The position numbers and the translations under genes were made by a program. Positions 34,187 through 43,400 of a DNA stretch of 64,000 bases are shown one piece after another. The stretch comes from Nocardia speluncae NBRC 108251 (GTDB taxonomy: Bacteria; Actinomycetota; Actinomycetes; Mycobacteriales; Mycobacteriaceae), in the NCBI RefSeq assembly GCF_001613245.1, contig NZ_BDBZ01000040.1, positions 1 to 64,000 on the forward strand. Direction: 5' to 3'. The notes under the pieces are model-generated. The model saw nothing but the letters and a program-made list of their open reading frames with translations. It was not told the origin of the DNA and made no database searches. How positions within the stretch are numbered: position 1 is the stretch's first letter; each line of letters starts with the position of its first letter.

Positions 34187-34216
34187 CCTCTATGGTCTGC
34201 CAAATCGCCAGGTCAA
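34187..34216 (-). promoter_or_regulatory. Probable promoter of the tRNA-fMet gene
   Basis: On the minus strand TTGACC (34211-34216) and TAGAGG (34187-34192) are 18 bp apart, placing transcription start about 20 bases before the tRNA. The -10 is imperfect. Confidence 0.45.
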
Positions 34217-34388
34217 ACACATTTTGATACTCCGGGGGACAACGCGAACGACACCTCGGGCACACCCGAGTGCAGGAATGCATCGGCCAGACGGCCCCCG
34301 ACCTCGTCAGCATCGGCGCGATAAGTGTTAGCGGATCGATTGCCCTGGATCTCGAACGCGAAACACGTGACACGGGTTACGATTTTTG

Positions 34389-34420
34389 AGTGATCCCCAT
34401 CACATTTCCGTGTGATCACA
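34389..34420. promoter_or_regulatory. CRP-like boxes upstream of rpf
   Basis: AGTGATCCCCATCACA (34389-34404) fits TGTGA-N6-TCACA at 9 of 10 fixed positions; TGTGATCACA (34411-34420) is a second, spacer-less dyad 22 bp on. A -10-like TATATT is at 34468-34473. This AT-rich region lies 280-310 bp before the rpf start. In M. tuberculosis the CRP protein controls rpfA, so the arrangement makes sense. Confidence 0.5.
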
Positions 34421-34699
34421 GAGCGAGATGGGTAGCGGAAATTCGGATTATGACCAGCAGTTTTCCATATATTCCCGGATATCACCAATACACATATTGA
34501 TAGTTATCGATACGTGATCTGCGGAGATTTCTTCGTTACGGTCGTTCCCAGGCCCCGACCAGACCGGGACGGGCCGGCCGAACCGGAGAACACCGGCAAC
34601 CCTGTCCCACGGTTCGGAACAAACCCCGACACAACAACCTGGGGACAGGGGCACGCAGCTTCCAACGCGCTGCCGGTGGGCACAGGGAGGGATTCGCAT

Positions 34700-35035
34700 A
34701 TGACCAAGACTCGAAAGTTCAGCACCCGCGCCCTCGGCATGACCGCTATCGCCGGGGCTCTCGTTGCCGTACCGTTCGGTCTTTCCACAGCCACCGCCTC
34801 GGCTTCCTCGGGCAACTGGGACGCTGTCGCCCAGTGCGAGAGCGGCGGCGACTGGTCCACCAACACCGGCAACGGCTACTACGGCGGCCTGCAGTTCTCT
34901 CAGAGCACCTGGGAGGCCCACGGTGGTAGCGGCTCGGCGCACAATGCCAGCCGCGAGGAGCAGATCCGCGTCGCCGAGAACGTGCTCGATACTCAGGGCC
35001 CCGGCGCCTGGCCGGTGTGCGGTTCGAACCTGTGA
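34700..35035 (+). CDS. Resuscitation-promoting factor (Rpf-domain transglycosylase)
   Basis: 111 residues from ATG 34700, with AGGGAGGG 9 bases upstream. The signal peptide is basic MTKTRKFSTR plus a hydrophobic core, with probable cleavage after TASAS. The rest is one Rpf domain of about 75 residues: GNWDAVAQCESGGDWSTNTG with the catalytic Glu in QCESGG, GYYGGLQFSQSTWEAHGG, and the second cysteine in WPVCG, forming the usual disulfide. It is a secreted muralytic enzyme acting on peptidoglycan during regrowth. It has no LysM or DUF348 module, so it is a minimal Rpf. Confidence 0.93.
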   Translation: MTKTRKFSTRALGMTAIAGALVAVPFGLSTATASASSGNWDAVAQCESGGDWSTNTGNGYYGGLQFSQSTWEAHGGSGSAHNASREEQIRVAENVLDTQGPGAWPVCGSNL

Positions 35036-35076
35036 CACCGCACGGCGCCTGACCGGGCGCCGATCACCGCGTAAAC

Positions 35077-35116
35077 GAAGAGGCGCTGCCATCCCGAAGG
35101 ATGGCAGCGCCTCTTC
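35077..35116. terminator. Bidirectional terminator between rpf and the UPF0182 gene
   Basis: 18-bp perfect stem (35077-35094 with 35099-35116, starting GAAGAGGCGCTGCC) closed by a CGAA tetraloop, then TGTT. Confidence 0.88.
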
Positions 35117-35148
35117 TGTTATCCAGGGCCCTGCTACCGGCCCAGTTG

Positions 35149-38148
35149 TTACCTACCGGCGTCCTGGTATGCCTTGACCGCGGCATCCAGCTCGTCCAGC
35201 GCCCGGCCGAAGTCCTCGAAGTTCCCGGTACGCATCGCGGTGCGGACCGCTTCGATCTTGCGGTCCAGCTCGGCCGCGGCCGCGCTCTGGGCCGCCGAAC
35301 CCGTGGCCGGCGGCGGCGGAGCGGTCTCCCCGGTGGCACCGGCACCCTGGTCCTGGGGTTGCTGATCCGATTCGGCCGGGGGCGGCGCGGCACCGGGACT
35401 GGGCCGCGTGGCCGGATCGCCACCCGATGGTGTCGCCAGCGCACCGGCACCGGGCAGCACCTGATTCAGCGCGTCGGCGAGGGTCGACCCGTACCCGACC
35501 TTCACACTTCCGGCCTGGTCGCGGTAGCTCACCAGAACGCGCAGGAGCTGCGGGAAGGTCGCCGTGTTCTGACCGGTATTGCGCTCGTTGTAGAACGGCT
35601 CGACGTACAGGATCCCGCCGTCGGCGACCGGCAGCGTGAGCAGATTGCCGTATCTGATCTTGTTCGAGTTGGACAGCAGCGTCTTCTCCTGCGAGACCTG
35701 CGGCGCTGTCGTCATCGTGTTCTGCGTCTGCTGCGGACCCTGCGTCTGGGTATCGGTCGGCAATTGCAGGATCCTGAACTTGCCGTAGCCCTCCGGATCG
35801 GAGCGCACCGAGATATAGGACGACAGGAACTGCCGGTTGTAGCCGACCATCGCACTGGTCAGATTGAACGTCGGCTTACCGGTCTCCGGATCGCCCAGCA
35901 GCACGTAGTAGGGCGGCTGGCTCGCCGATACACCCTCCACCGTCGGATCTGCGGGCACCGACCAGAACGCGTTGTTGGTGAAGAACTCGCGCGGATCGTC
36001 CACGTGGTACTTGGTGAGCATCTCGCGCTGGACCTTGAACAGATCCTCCGGATAGCGGAAGTGCGCGCGCAGCTCGGGGCTGATCTCGCTCTCCGGGTTC
36101 ACCGCATCGGGGAACACCCCGCGCCAGGCCTGCAGGACCGGATCGGAGGGGTCGGTCTCGTAGAGTTCGACGGTGCCGTCGTAGGCATCGACGGTGGCCT
36201 TCACCGAGTTGCGGATGTAGCTGACCTCCTTACGAGGCAGCAACCGGCCGGTGCGCTGGTCGATACTGTCCTCGAGCGCACCCTCCAACGACGTGGTCTG
36301 CGCGTAAGGGTAGCTGTCGAGCGTGGTGTAGGCGTCCACGATCCATTTGATCCGGCCGTCCACGACCGCGGGGTAGGCGTTGCCGTCCGGAGTGAGCCAC
36401 GGCGCGACCTTCTCTACCCGCTCCCTCGGCGAACGGTTGTAGAGGATCTTCGAATCGCTGCCGATCGCCGAGGAGAACAAGATATTGCGTTCGGCGTACT
36501 TGGAGGCGAACGCCAGCCGGTTGAACCAGTTACCGATCGGCACCCCACCGGCACCGTCGTAGGTGAACCGGGCCTCATCGGAGTCGTACTCGCGGGGAGC
36601 CTGGTCCCCCTCTGCACCGACGATGGCGTAGTCGGGGTCGGACTGGGAGATGAGTTCGCCGTAATAGATGCGAGGCTGGTCGACCGGAATCTGCTGCTGA
36701 TCCTTCGGAGTGAACAGATCGCTCACCATGAAGATCGGATAACCGGAGTCACTGCTGGTGCTGGCAGCGTTGGCATCCTCGGACTGCGGACGGTTCACCC
36801 GGTTCGCGGGCGCCGCGACGAAACCGTTCCCATGGGTATAGACGGTGTGCTTGTTGATCCAGTCGGTCTGGTTCCCGGTCAGGCTGGCCGGTGACAGTTC
36901 ACGCGCGGCCACAATGTAATCCTGGATCTGACCGTTGAGCTCGTACCGGTCGATATCCAGGGCCTCGGGGAACCCATAGAAGTTCTTCAGCTGCCGCAGC
37001 TGGGTGAACGTCGGCGACAGGATGTTCGGGTCGAGCAGCCTGGCGTTGGCGATGGTGGCGTGGTCGACCGGTACGTCCGCCGGGTTCTTGCTGCTCTCCC
37101 CCTTGTAGGGGACATATTCGATCTGGTCGTCGGTGATGCCGTACGCGTTCCGGGTGGCGTCGATATTGCGTTCGATGTACTCGCGTTCCTTCTCCGCCGC
37201 GTTCGGGCGCACCGAGAACTGCTCGACCATCAGCGGCCACACCGCACCGACCAGCACCGACGAGAGCACCAGCAACGCCGCCGCCATCGCGGGCACTCGC
37301 AGGTCACGCAGCACGATCCCGGCGAAGAACGCGATCGCGCAGATGACCGCGATGGACAGCAAGATCAGCTTGGCCGGCAGTACCGCGTTGATATCGGTGA
37401 ACGAACCACCGTTGAAGGTGGGTTCCTTACGGCTGCTCATCAACAGCTGATAACGGTCGAACCAGTATGCGACGGCCTTGAGCAACACGAAGGTCCCGGC
37501 CAGCGCCGCCAGCTGGATCCGTGCCGGAGTGGTGAGCACGCCCTCGCGACCGGTCAAGCGCAGTCCGCCGAAAATGTAGTGCGTCACCAGATTCGCGAAG
37601 AAAGCGATCACCACGGCGACGAACAGCCAGTTCAGCACCATCTGGTAGAACGGCAGATCGAAGGCGTAGAAACCGACGTCCAAACCGAACTGGGGATCGG
37701 TTTTGCCGAATGAACCGCCGTGCAGAAACAATTGGACGGTCACCCAGCTCGACTGGGCCACCAGCCCCGAGAGAATACCCAGCAGCGCCGGGATACCGAG
37801 ACCGAACACCTTCAGTTTGCTCAGCACCGTCGTGCGGTAGCGCGCGATCGGATCACCGGCCCCCGAGGTCGGCACGAATACCGGCCGGGATCGGTAGGCC
37901 AGCAGCAATGCCAGCCAGACTATCGCGCCCACGACGACCGCGACCGCCAGGAAGATCGCGACCCTGGTCAGCAGAACGGTTAGGTAGACGCCACGGAAAT
38001 CGACCTCCCCGAACCACAACCAGTTCGTGTATGTGTCGACGAGCCGTGGCCCTACCAACAGCAGTGCGGCCAGCACCACCGCAGCCACGAGCAGCAGACG
38101 GCTGCGCCGGGACAGCGAGGGTAAACCGGCTTGGGGGCGCATGCCCAC
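35149..38148 (-). CDS. UPF0182 family integral membrane protein
   Basis: 999 residues (GTG 38148; ATG 38142 is an alternative). It has seven hydrophobic helices in the first about 300 residues, then a large extracytoplasmic region with family patches such as YIERNIDATRNAYG, LKNFYGFPEALDIDRY and DKYxLDDP-like KYHVDDPREFFTNNAFWSVP. The C terminus is a Pro/Ala-rich low-complexity tail (about 905-970) and a short helix. It corresponds to Rv3193c of M. tuberculosis. The molecular function is unknown. Confidence 0.9.
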   Translation of the reverse strand: MGMRPQAGLPSLSRRSRLLLVAAVVLAALLLVGPRLVDTYTNWLWFGEVDFRGVYLTVLLTRVAIFLAVAVVVGAIVWLALLLAYRSRPVFVPTSGAGDPIARYRTTVLSKLKVFGLGIPALLGILSGLVAQSSWVTVQLFLHGGSFGKTDPQFGLDVGFYAFDLPFYQMVLNWLFVAVVIAFFANLVTHYIFGGLRLTGREGVLTTPARIQLAALAGTFVLLKAVAYWFDRYQLLMSSRKEPTFNGGSFTDINAVLPAKLILLSIAVICAIAFFAGIVLRDLRVPAMAAALLVLSSVLVGAVWPLMVEQFSVRPNAAEKEREYIERNIDATRNAYGITDDQIEYVPYKGESSKNPADVPVDHATIANARLLDPNILSPTFTQLRQLKNFYGFPEALDIDRYELNGQIQDYIVAARELSPASLTGNQTDWINKHTVYTHGNGFVAAPANRVNRPQSEDANAASTSSDSGYPIFMVSDLFTPKDQQQIPVDQPRIYYGELISQSDPDYAIVGAEGDQAPREYDSDEARFTYDGAGGVPIGNWFNRLAFASKYAERNILFSSAIGSDSKILYNRSPRERVEKVAPWLTPDGNAYPAVVDGRIKWIVDAYTTLDSYPYAQTTSLEGALEDSIDQRTGRLLPRKEVSYIRNSVKATVDAYDGTVELYETDPSDPVLQAWRGVFPDAVNPESEISPELRAHFRYPEDLFKVQREMLTKYHVDDPREFFTNNAFWSVPADPTVEGVSASQPPYYVLLGDPETGKPTFNLTSAMVGYNRQFLSSYISVRSDPEGYGKFRILQLPTDTQTQGPQQTQNTMTTAPQVSQEKTLLSNSNKIRYGNLLTLPVADGGILYVEPFYNERNTGQNTATFPQLLRVLVSYRDQAGSVKVGYGSTLADALNQVLPGAGALATPSGGDPATRPSPGAAPPPAESDQQPQDQGAGATGETAPPPPATGSAAQSAAAAELDRKIEAVRTAMRTGNFEDFGRALDELDAAVKAYQDAGR

Positions 38149-38328
38149 GATGCCACTCTCCAGGGTCCGGCGGCGGGCGAACCGGTAGCGCCACCGGCCG
38201 CTGCACCGCAGTCCGAATTGTTGCGGTCGGGTCCGTACGGACCTTCAGCGCCCACTCTACGGAAAACGGACATCTTGGCGAACGCAGGGTTCGACCGGTG
38301 TCGCCGCGCAGGATGCGAGGATGGTCCG

Positions 38329-38922
38329 GTGAGCGACGACCTGCATGCCGAAATAGTCCTTGCCCGTTCCGTCCACGAGGTCGCCGAGTTCGTGGACGCC
38401 GAGGGCTGGGGCGCCGCGCCGCAGATGTTCGCCTTGGTGCGGACCGCGGATCTGGTGGTCGCCGAACCTACCCTCATAGACCAGATCGACACCGCGAACG
38501 AACTGACTCCGGTGGCGCAGGACCCACTCCCCGACGAAGTCACCGTCGGAACGATGCCGCTGGACGAATTCCTGGCCACCACGAGTTGGCCGCCCGCGGT
38601 CGCCGGGTGTGTCCTGGTGCAGGAGATCGTCGTCCTGCCCCCGGACGCCGAAGAAGATCTCGACGACGCGCTCACTCCGCTGCTGGCCGATGCCGACGCC
38701 GCGGACGCGGCCGGCCGGGCCGCCGCCCACGCACATCCGGGGCGACGCGACGCCCGCCTGTTCGCCGCCGCGCTACGGACCGGAAACAGTTTGTGCCTGC
38801 TGCAGCTACGGCCCGAGGACGAATCCGACGAGGACGGCGACCTGGATCTGCGGACCTATCCGGACCTCGCGCCGAATCTGGTCGAGGCGCTGCGCCATAC
38901 GCTGGAGGACTCCGGAGACTGA
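38329..38922 (+). CDS. PPA1309-family protein of unknown function
   Basis: 197 residues from GTG 38329. An acidic soluble protein: LARSVHEVAEFVDAEGWGAAPQMFALVRTADL near the N terminus, LVQEIVVLPPDAEEDLDDAL in the middle, and DARLFAAALRTGNSLCLLQLRP near the end. This arrangement fits the actinobacterial PPA1309 family, which is conserved beside the UPF0182 and Lon-like protease genes. No catalytic motif is visible. Confidence 0.75.
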   Translation: MSDDLHAEIVLARSVHEVAEFVDAEGWGAAPQMFALVRTADLVVAEPTLIDQIDTANELTPVAQDPLPDEVTVGTMPLDEFLATTSWPPAVAGCVLVQEIVVLPPDAEEDLDDALTPLLADADAADAAGRAAAHAHPGRRDARLFAAALRTGNSLCLLQLRPEDESDEDGDLDLRTYPDLAPNLVEALRHTLEDSGD

Positions 38923-38941
38923 CCGCCGTGGGGCCCCGGGA

Positions 38942-39967
38942 TCAGCCGCAGCTCGGGGCCTGCTCGCCCGCCGAGAGGTCTTGCAGCGCCTGTACCGCAC
39001 CCGCCAGCGTCTCCACCCGGACCAGCCGCAGACCGTCCGGCACCCGCTGGATGGCCTCGCTGCAGTTGTCCGACGGCACCAGGAAGGTTTCGGCGCCGGC
39101 TTCCTGGGCGGCCATCATCTTGTACTGGATTCCGCCGATCGGACCGACGTTGCCGTCCCCGTCGATAGTGCCGGTGCCGGCGATGAACGCACCGCCGTCC
39201 AGATCACCCGGGCTCAACTTCTCGACCAGCGCCAGACTGAACATCAATCCGGCGGACGGCCCGCCGATATCGGGCAGGTAGAAATCGACCTGCATCGGCG
39301 GTGCCGCGGCCTCGGTGGGAGTGAGGCCCAGATACCCCTTGGTCTCGTCGTCGGGGCGCGCACCGAGGGTGACGTTCGCCGTCTGCTCGGCACCGTCGCG
39401 GCGGATGACCAGCGACAGTACCGTCCCCGGCGCGCTGTCGGAGACCGCGGTGACGACATCCTGCGGAGTGGATATCGGGGTGCCGTTCACGCTGACGATC
39501 TGGTCGCCCGGACGCAGCGCATCCTGGGATGGGCCACCTTCGGACACCCGGTGCACCAGCACCGCGGTGGGCAGGTTCAACTGACGCATCGCCGCGACTT
39601 CGGCGTTGCTCTCCGAGTTCGTGAACTCCTGCTCGTTGGACTTGTCCACTTCCTCGCGCGACACCCCCGGCGGGTACACCTCGGCCCGCGGCACGATGCC
39701 GTGCCGGCCGCTGACCCAGAACCCGAGAGCCTCGAACAGGGTGAGGCCGTCACGCATGGCGATCGTGGTCATATTCAGCTGGCCGGCGGTCCGGTCCACC
39801 TCGGCACCGGTCACCTCCACGACCTCGCGGCCCTCGAATTTCCCCAGCGTGTCATGGGTCGGCCCGGGTCCGAGAGCGACGAACGGCACGGTGTAGACGC
39901 TGCCGATCACACCGAGCAACAGGACGGGGACCAGGGCGACGAGGAGCGTGATGATCCGACGATTCAC
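38942..39967 (-). CDS. Membrane-anchored PDZ/Lon-like serine protease
   Basis: 341 residues from GTG 39967. There is one N-terminal membrane helix (about 4-24), a PDZ domain (about 115-200, with GPSQDALRPGDQIVSVNGTPI), and a C-terminal S16 Lon-type protease domain. The Ser-Lys dyad is present: Ser238 in GGPSAGLMF and Lys283 in GGIQYKMMAA. It corresponds to Rv3194c. The active site lies on the extracytoplasmic side, so it probably trims envelope proteins. Confidence 0.9.
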   Translation of the reverse strand: MNRRIITLLVALVPVLLLGVIGSVYTVPFVALGPGPTHDTLGKFEGREVVEVTGAEVDRTAGQLNMTTIAMRDGLTLFEALGFWVSGRHGIVPRAEVYPPGVSREEVDKSNEQEFTNSESNAEVAAMRQLNLPTAVLVHRVSEGGPSQDALRPGDQIVSVNGTPISTPQDVVTAVSDSAPGTVLSLVIRRDGAEQTANVTLGARPDDETKGYLGLTPTEAAAPPMQVDFYLPDIGGPSAGLMFSLALVEKLSPGDLDGGAFIAGTGTIDGDGNVGPIGGIQYKMMAAQEAGAETFLVPSDNCSEAIQRVPDGLRLVRVETLAGAVQALQDLSAGEQAPSCG

Positions 39968-40065
39968 CCGGTCAACACTAGCGATCCGAACCCGCCCGAG
40001 GCCCGCAGGCACGCGCGAGCAGACCGCGCTCACCTATCTGTCTCAGGTGAGCGGCAGCCGGCCGG

Positions 40066-40323
40066 TCACGCCTGACGGGCGAGTGCCTGCTTCACATCGG
40101 CCAGCGACGGGTTCGTGGCCGTGGAGCCGTCGGCGAACTTCACGGTCGGCACCACATGGTTGCCGTTGTTCACACTGCCCACGAAATCCGCCGAGGCCGG
40201 ATCCTGCTCGATATCGATCTCTACATAGCTGATCCCGGCCTCTTTCAGCTGGGTCTTCAACCGGCGGCAGTAACCGCACCAGGTGGTGGAGTACATGGTC
40301 AGGTCAGGTGTCGAATCACTCAC
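40066..40323 (-). CDS. mrx1: Mycoredoxin (glutaredoxin-like protein)
   Basis: 85 residues from GTG 40323. It has a glutaredoxin fold with active site CGYC (Cys16, Cys19), the cis-Pro in VVPTV and a final helix. Mycoredoxin-1 uses mycothiol to reduce mixed disulfides in actinobacteria. It is divergent from uvrD2, as Rv3198A is placed beside uvrD2 in M. tuberculosis. The longer upstream frame looks noncoding. Confidence 0.88.
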   Translation of the reverse strand: MSDSTPDLTMYSTTWCGYCRRLKTQLKEAGISYVEIDIEQDPASADFVGSVNNGNHVVPTVKFADGSTATNPSLADVKQALARQA

Positions 40324-40652
40324 GCAGAGAGCAACGCCGCCCCGGTCGCCGGTGTTCCGCACGGTGCCCTTCGATTTCTCGTCCTCCATCGAACGACCGC
40401 TGCGCAGCGGTACGCAGCGGGTCACCGTTCGACCCTGTACGGCCACCGTGTGGGGAGTCGGTACCCCCCCGGCTCGGTGACGCAGACCGGCGATACCGGT
40501 TACCACCAGCCGACCACGGCAGGACGCTCACCTCTGCAGCGCCGACCACCGGATCCTGTCCAGGCGCCGAACAGAGATACGTGGACCAGGCCGGGATGAA
40601 CGACGGGGCGTGCGATTCCGAGGCCACCGGACCGCCTGTGCACAATGGACGC

Positions 40653-42782
40653 GTGGCCGCAGTCGATCTTTCCGCACTGGATCCGGATCAGGCCGCCGCT
40701 GTCCGCGCACCGCGGGGGCCGGTCTGTGTGCTCGCCGGGGCCGGGACAGGCAAGACGCGCACCATCATCTATCGCATCGCACACCTCGTGGCGGCCGGGC
40801 AGGTCCGCGCCGACCAGGTGCTGGCGGTCACCTTCACCGCGCGCGCCGCGGGCGAACTCCGTGGGCGTTTGCGCGACCTGGGCTTGGGTGCGGCGGCGAA
40901 TACGGTCCAGGCTCGGACTTTTCACGCGGCGGCGCTGCGTCAGCTGCGCTATTTCTGGCCGCAGGTGGTGGGTGAGGTCCCGTGGCGCCTGCTCGACCGC
41001 AAGTTCCCGGTGGTCGCCCAGGCCGCGAACCGGGTGGGAGTCGCGTCGGGCACCGACAGCGTGAAGGATTTGCTGAGCGAGATCGAATGGGCGAAATCCG
41101 CACTGGTGGCACCCGAGGACTACGCGGCCGCGGCCGCAGCCCGGCAGCGTGATATCCCCTTCCCGGCGGCGCGTATCGGCGAGGTGTACGCGGCCTACGA
41201 AACGCTGAAGACCACACCGGAAGGCATGCTGCTCGATTTCGACGATCTGCTGCTGCACACCGCCGCGGCGCTCGAGGGCTATCCGGCGGTCGCCGACGTG
41301 TTCCGGGAACGCTACCGCTGCTTCGTCGTCGACGAATACCAGGATGTCACTCCCCTTCAGCAGCGCGTACTGGATGCCTGGCTCGGCGACCGGGACGACC
41401 TCACCGTGGTCGGCGACGCCAACCAGACCATCTATTCATTCACCGGCGCCCGCCCCACATACCTGCTGGATTTCTCCCGCCGCTACCCGGACGCGACGGT
41501 CGTGCGGCTGGAACGTGACTACCGCTCCACACCACAGGTGGTCGATCTGGCCAACCGGGTGATCGGGATGGCGAAGGGCCGGATAGCCGGAACCCGGCTG
41601 CAACTGATCGGCCAGCGCGACGACGGGCCGGAGCCCGCATTCGCCGAATACCCCGACCTGCGCGAAGAGGCCGCCGCGGTGGCACACCGCATCACCGATC
41701 TGCTGGCCGGCGGTACCCCCGCCGCGGAGATCGCCGTGCTGTACCGGATCAACGCCCAATCCGAGGCCTACGAACAGGCACTGACCGAACAGAGCATCGC
41801 CTATCAGGTTCGCGGCGGCGAGGGCTTCTTCCAGCGGCCGGAGGTCCGCCAAGCGGTCGAGGAACTACGCAGAACCGCGGTCCGCGACGATCTGCCCGCC
41901 GCATCACGTACCGGTGAGAATCTGGTCACCCTGGTCCGGGCGACGCTGGCCCCGATCGGACTCACCGCCGCGGCGCCGGCCGGGGCGCAGGCCCGGCAAC
42001 GCTGGGAGTCGCTGATCGCGCTGGTGCGCCTCACCGAAGAGCTCACCGAACAGCATCCCGAACTGGATCCGGCCGGACTGCTACGCGAACTCGCCGCGCG
42101 CGCCGAGGCACGCCACCCACCGACTGTGCAGGGCGTGACCCTCGCTTCCCTGCACGCGGCCAAGGGGCTGGAATGGGACGCGGTATTCCTCGTCGGCCTG
42201 ACCGACGGGACACTGCCGATCAGTTATGTCCTCAACGGCGACGGTTCGGTCGCCGACCCTGCCGCGCTCGAGGAAGAGCGTCGACTCCTCTACGTCGGGG
42301 TCACCCGGGCGCGGAGCCATCTGCGCTTGTCCTGGGCACTATCGCGGGGTGACGGGGATCGCCGCAGTCGCCGGCGCTCCCGGTTTCTCACCGGCCTGAT
42401 CCCCGAGGAATCACCGGCGTCCCGCGTCGCTACACCGGCGCGGCCGGGAACAGAAGCGGCCCGTCCGGTCTGCCGGGTCTGCGGACGAGTGCTGATCGAT
42501 TCGGAGACCGTGTTGCTGCGCCGATGCAAAGGGTGTGTGGGCGAACCGGATCTGGAACTGTTAGGGGCACTGCAGGATTGGCGCCGGGAGAAGGCGGCGG
42601 AACTCGCGGTGGACCCGCGCGGGATCCTCGGGGTGAACACGCTCACCGCAATTGCCGAACAGCTCCCCGAGGACGAGGCGGGGCTGGCAGCGCTCGGGGT
42701 CGGCGCGGCGAAGGTGCGCCGGTACGGCGCCGAGGTTCTGGCGATCATCAGGTCCCGGCGGCGTTCTCTCTCGCAGCCGTAG
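40653..42782 (+). CDS. uvrD2: ATP-dependent DNA helicase UvrD2
   Basis: SF1A helicase of the UvrD2 type, 709 residues from GTG 40653 (GTG 40638 is possible). It has the Q-motif region DPDQAAAVRAP, Walker A AGAGTGKT, motif II VDEYQD, motif III GDANQTIYSFTGA, motif V-VI LHAAKGLEWDAVFLVG and YVGVTRARSHL. After the helicase core comes the UvrD2-specific four-cysteine module CRVCGRVLIDS ... RRCKGC and a C-terminal HRDC domain. In mycobacteria UvrD2 is essential and the cysteine module supports unwinding. Confidence 0.94.
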   Translation: MAAVDLSALDPDQAAAVRAPRGPVCVLAGAGTGKTRTIIYRIAHLVAAGQVRADQVLAVTFTARAAGELRGRLRDLGLGAAANTVQARTFHAAALRQLRYFWPQVVGEVPWRLLDRKFPVVAQAANRVGVASGTDSVKDLLSEIEWAKSALVAPEDYAAAAAARQRDIPFPAARIGEVYAAYETLKTTPEGMLLDFDDLLLHTAAALEGYPAVADVFRERYRCFVVDEYQDVTPLQQRVLDAWLGDRDDLTVVGDANQTIYSFTGARPTYLLDFSRRYPDATVVRLERDYRSTPQVVDLANRVIGMAKGRIAGTRLQLIGQRDDGPEPAFAEYPDLREEAAAVAHRITDLLAGGTPAAEIAVLYRINAQSEAYEQALTEQSIAYQVRGGEGFFQRPEVRQAVEELRRTAVRDDLPAASRTGENLVTLVRATLAPIGLTAAAPAGAQARQRWESLIALVRLTEELTEQHPELDPAGLLRELAARAEARHPPTVQGVTLASLHAAKGLEWDAVFLVGLTDGTLPISYVLNGDGSVADPAALEEERRLLYVGVTRARSHLRLSWALSRGDGDRRSRRRSRFLTGLIPEESPASRVATPARPGTEAARPVCRVCGRVLIDSETVLLRRCKGCVGEPDLELLGALQDWRREKAAELAVDPRGILGVNTLTAIAEQLPEDEAGLAALGVGAAKVRRYGAEVLAIIRSRRRSLSQP

Positions 42783-42809
42783 CGCGGTCGAGCACAAAAC
42801 CGCAGGTAG

Positions 42810-42847
42810 AAAATAGGTTGTCGAGTCCGGTGAGATTGCCTTAAGGT
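42810..42847 (+). promoter_or_regulatory. Probable WhiB7-autoregulated whiB7 promoter
   Basis: AAAAT (42810-42814) lies 3 bp before a -35-like TTGTCG (42818-42823); TAAGGT (42842-42847) follows after an 18-bp spacer and fits the actinobacterial TANNNT -10. An AT block just upstream of -35 is the docking site for the WhiB7 AT-hook in mycobacteria. Transcription would start near 42854. Confidence 0.6.
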
Positions 42848-42925
42848 GGGAATCGCGCTCGGGAGGGTACATCCACGCGCATCATCGGAATTTTCGGATC
42901 ACGAGTACAGGAGGGAGGCAGAAGG

Positions 42926-43270
42926 ATGAACAGCATGTCGAATTACGGAATCGCCACCGTAATCCCGAATACGCGGTTGTCAGCTGCTTCCCGGGGGGTC
43001 CTCGCTCTGCAGGGGACCGGTCCGTCCTGCATCGATCGTTTCGGTGCGCAGCCGCGCCTGCGCTATTCGCATGAGCCGAACTTCGTCGAACAGCAGGACC
43101 GGTCCGTCGCGATCTGGCACCCGGCAGCTGCATTCGCAGCCGCCGGCTCGCTCGCTATCGATCTCACCGCAGCAGCACCCGCAGTGGCCGATAAGGGAGC
43201 AGAAAGCCTCCGCAAAGGACATCACGCGACCGTGAACAGGCGGCCCCACCGCCGACCAGGTCCGGGGTAA
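42926..43270 (+). CDS. Upstream ORF in the whiB7 leader
   Basis: A 114-codon frame preceded by GGAGGGAGG and AGAAGG lies inside the leader between the whiB7 promoter and gene. The product has no domain; its middle is alanine-rich (HPAAAFAAAGSLAIDLTAAA) and its end basic. Its stop lies 15 bases before the intrinsic terminator. In mycobacteria a uORF in the whiB7 leader controls attenuation, where ribosome stalling lets polymerase read through. This frame is the natural candidate, but its length and exact start (42926 or 42935) are uncertain. Confidence 0.55.
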   Translation: MNSMSNYGIATVIPNTRLSAASRGVLALQGTGPSCIDRFGAQPRLRYSHEPNFVEQQDRSVAIWHPAAAFAAAGSLAIDLTAAAPAVADKGAESLRKGHHATVNRRPHRRPGPG

Positions 43271-43284
43271 CACCCCGAATCTCC

Positions 43285-43324
43285 TGGCCACGGGTCGCAT
43301 ATGCGAAACCGTGGCCATTTTTTT
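43285..43324 (+). terminator. Intrinsic attenuator in the whiB7 leader
   Basis: Stem TGGCCACGG (43285-43293) with CCGTGGCCA (43309-43317), with an inner TCGC/GCGA pairing, followed directly by seven T residues (43318-43324). It is the strongest T-tract terminator in the window. It ends transcription 77 bases before whiB7 unless antitermination occurs. Confidence 0.85.
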
Positions 43325-43400
43325 GGCCTTCAGCTCACAAGGCAGCGGTTTCGCAGCACCGAACACCGAATCGCTGCACAACAAGCTGAAGGAGAACGAC

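Noticed and set aside
34514..34699. c-di-AMP (ydaO-type) riboswitch before rpf
   Set aside because: Such switches precede some actinobacterial rpf genes, but the conserved core blocks are not seen in this leader.
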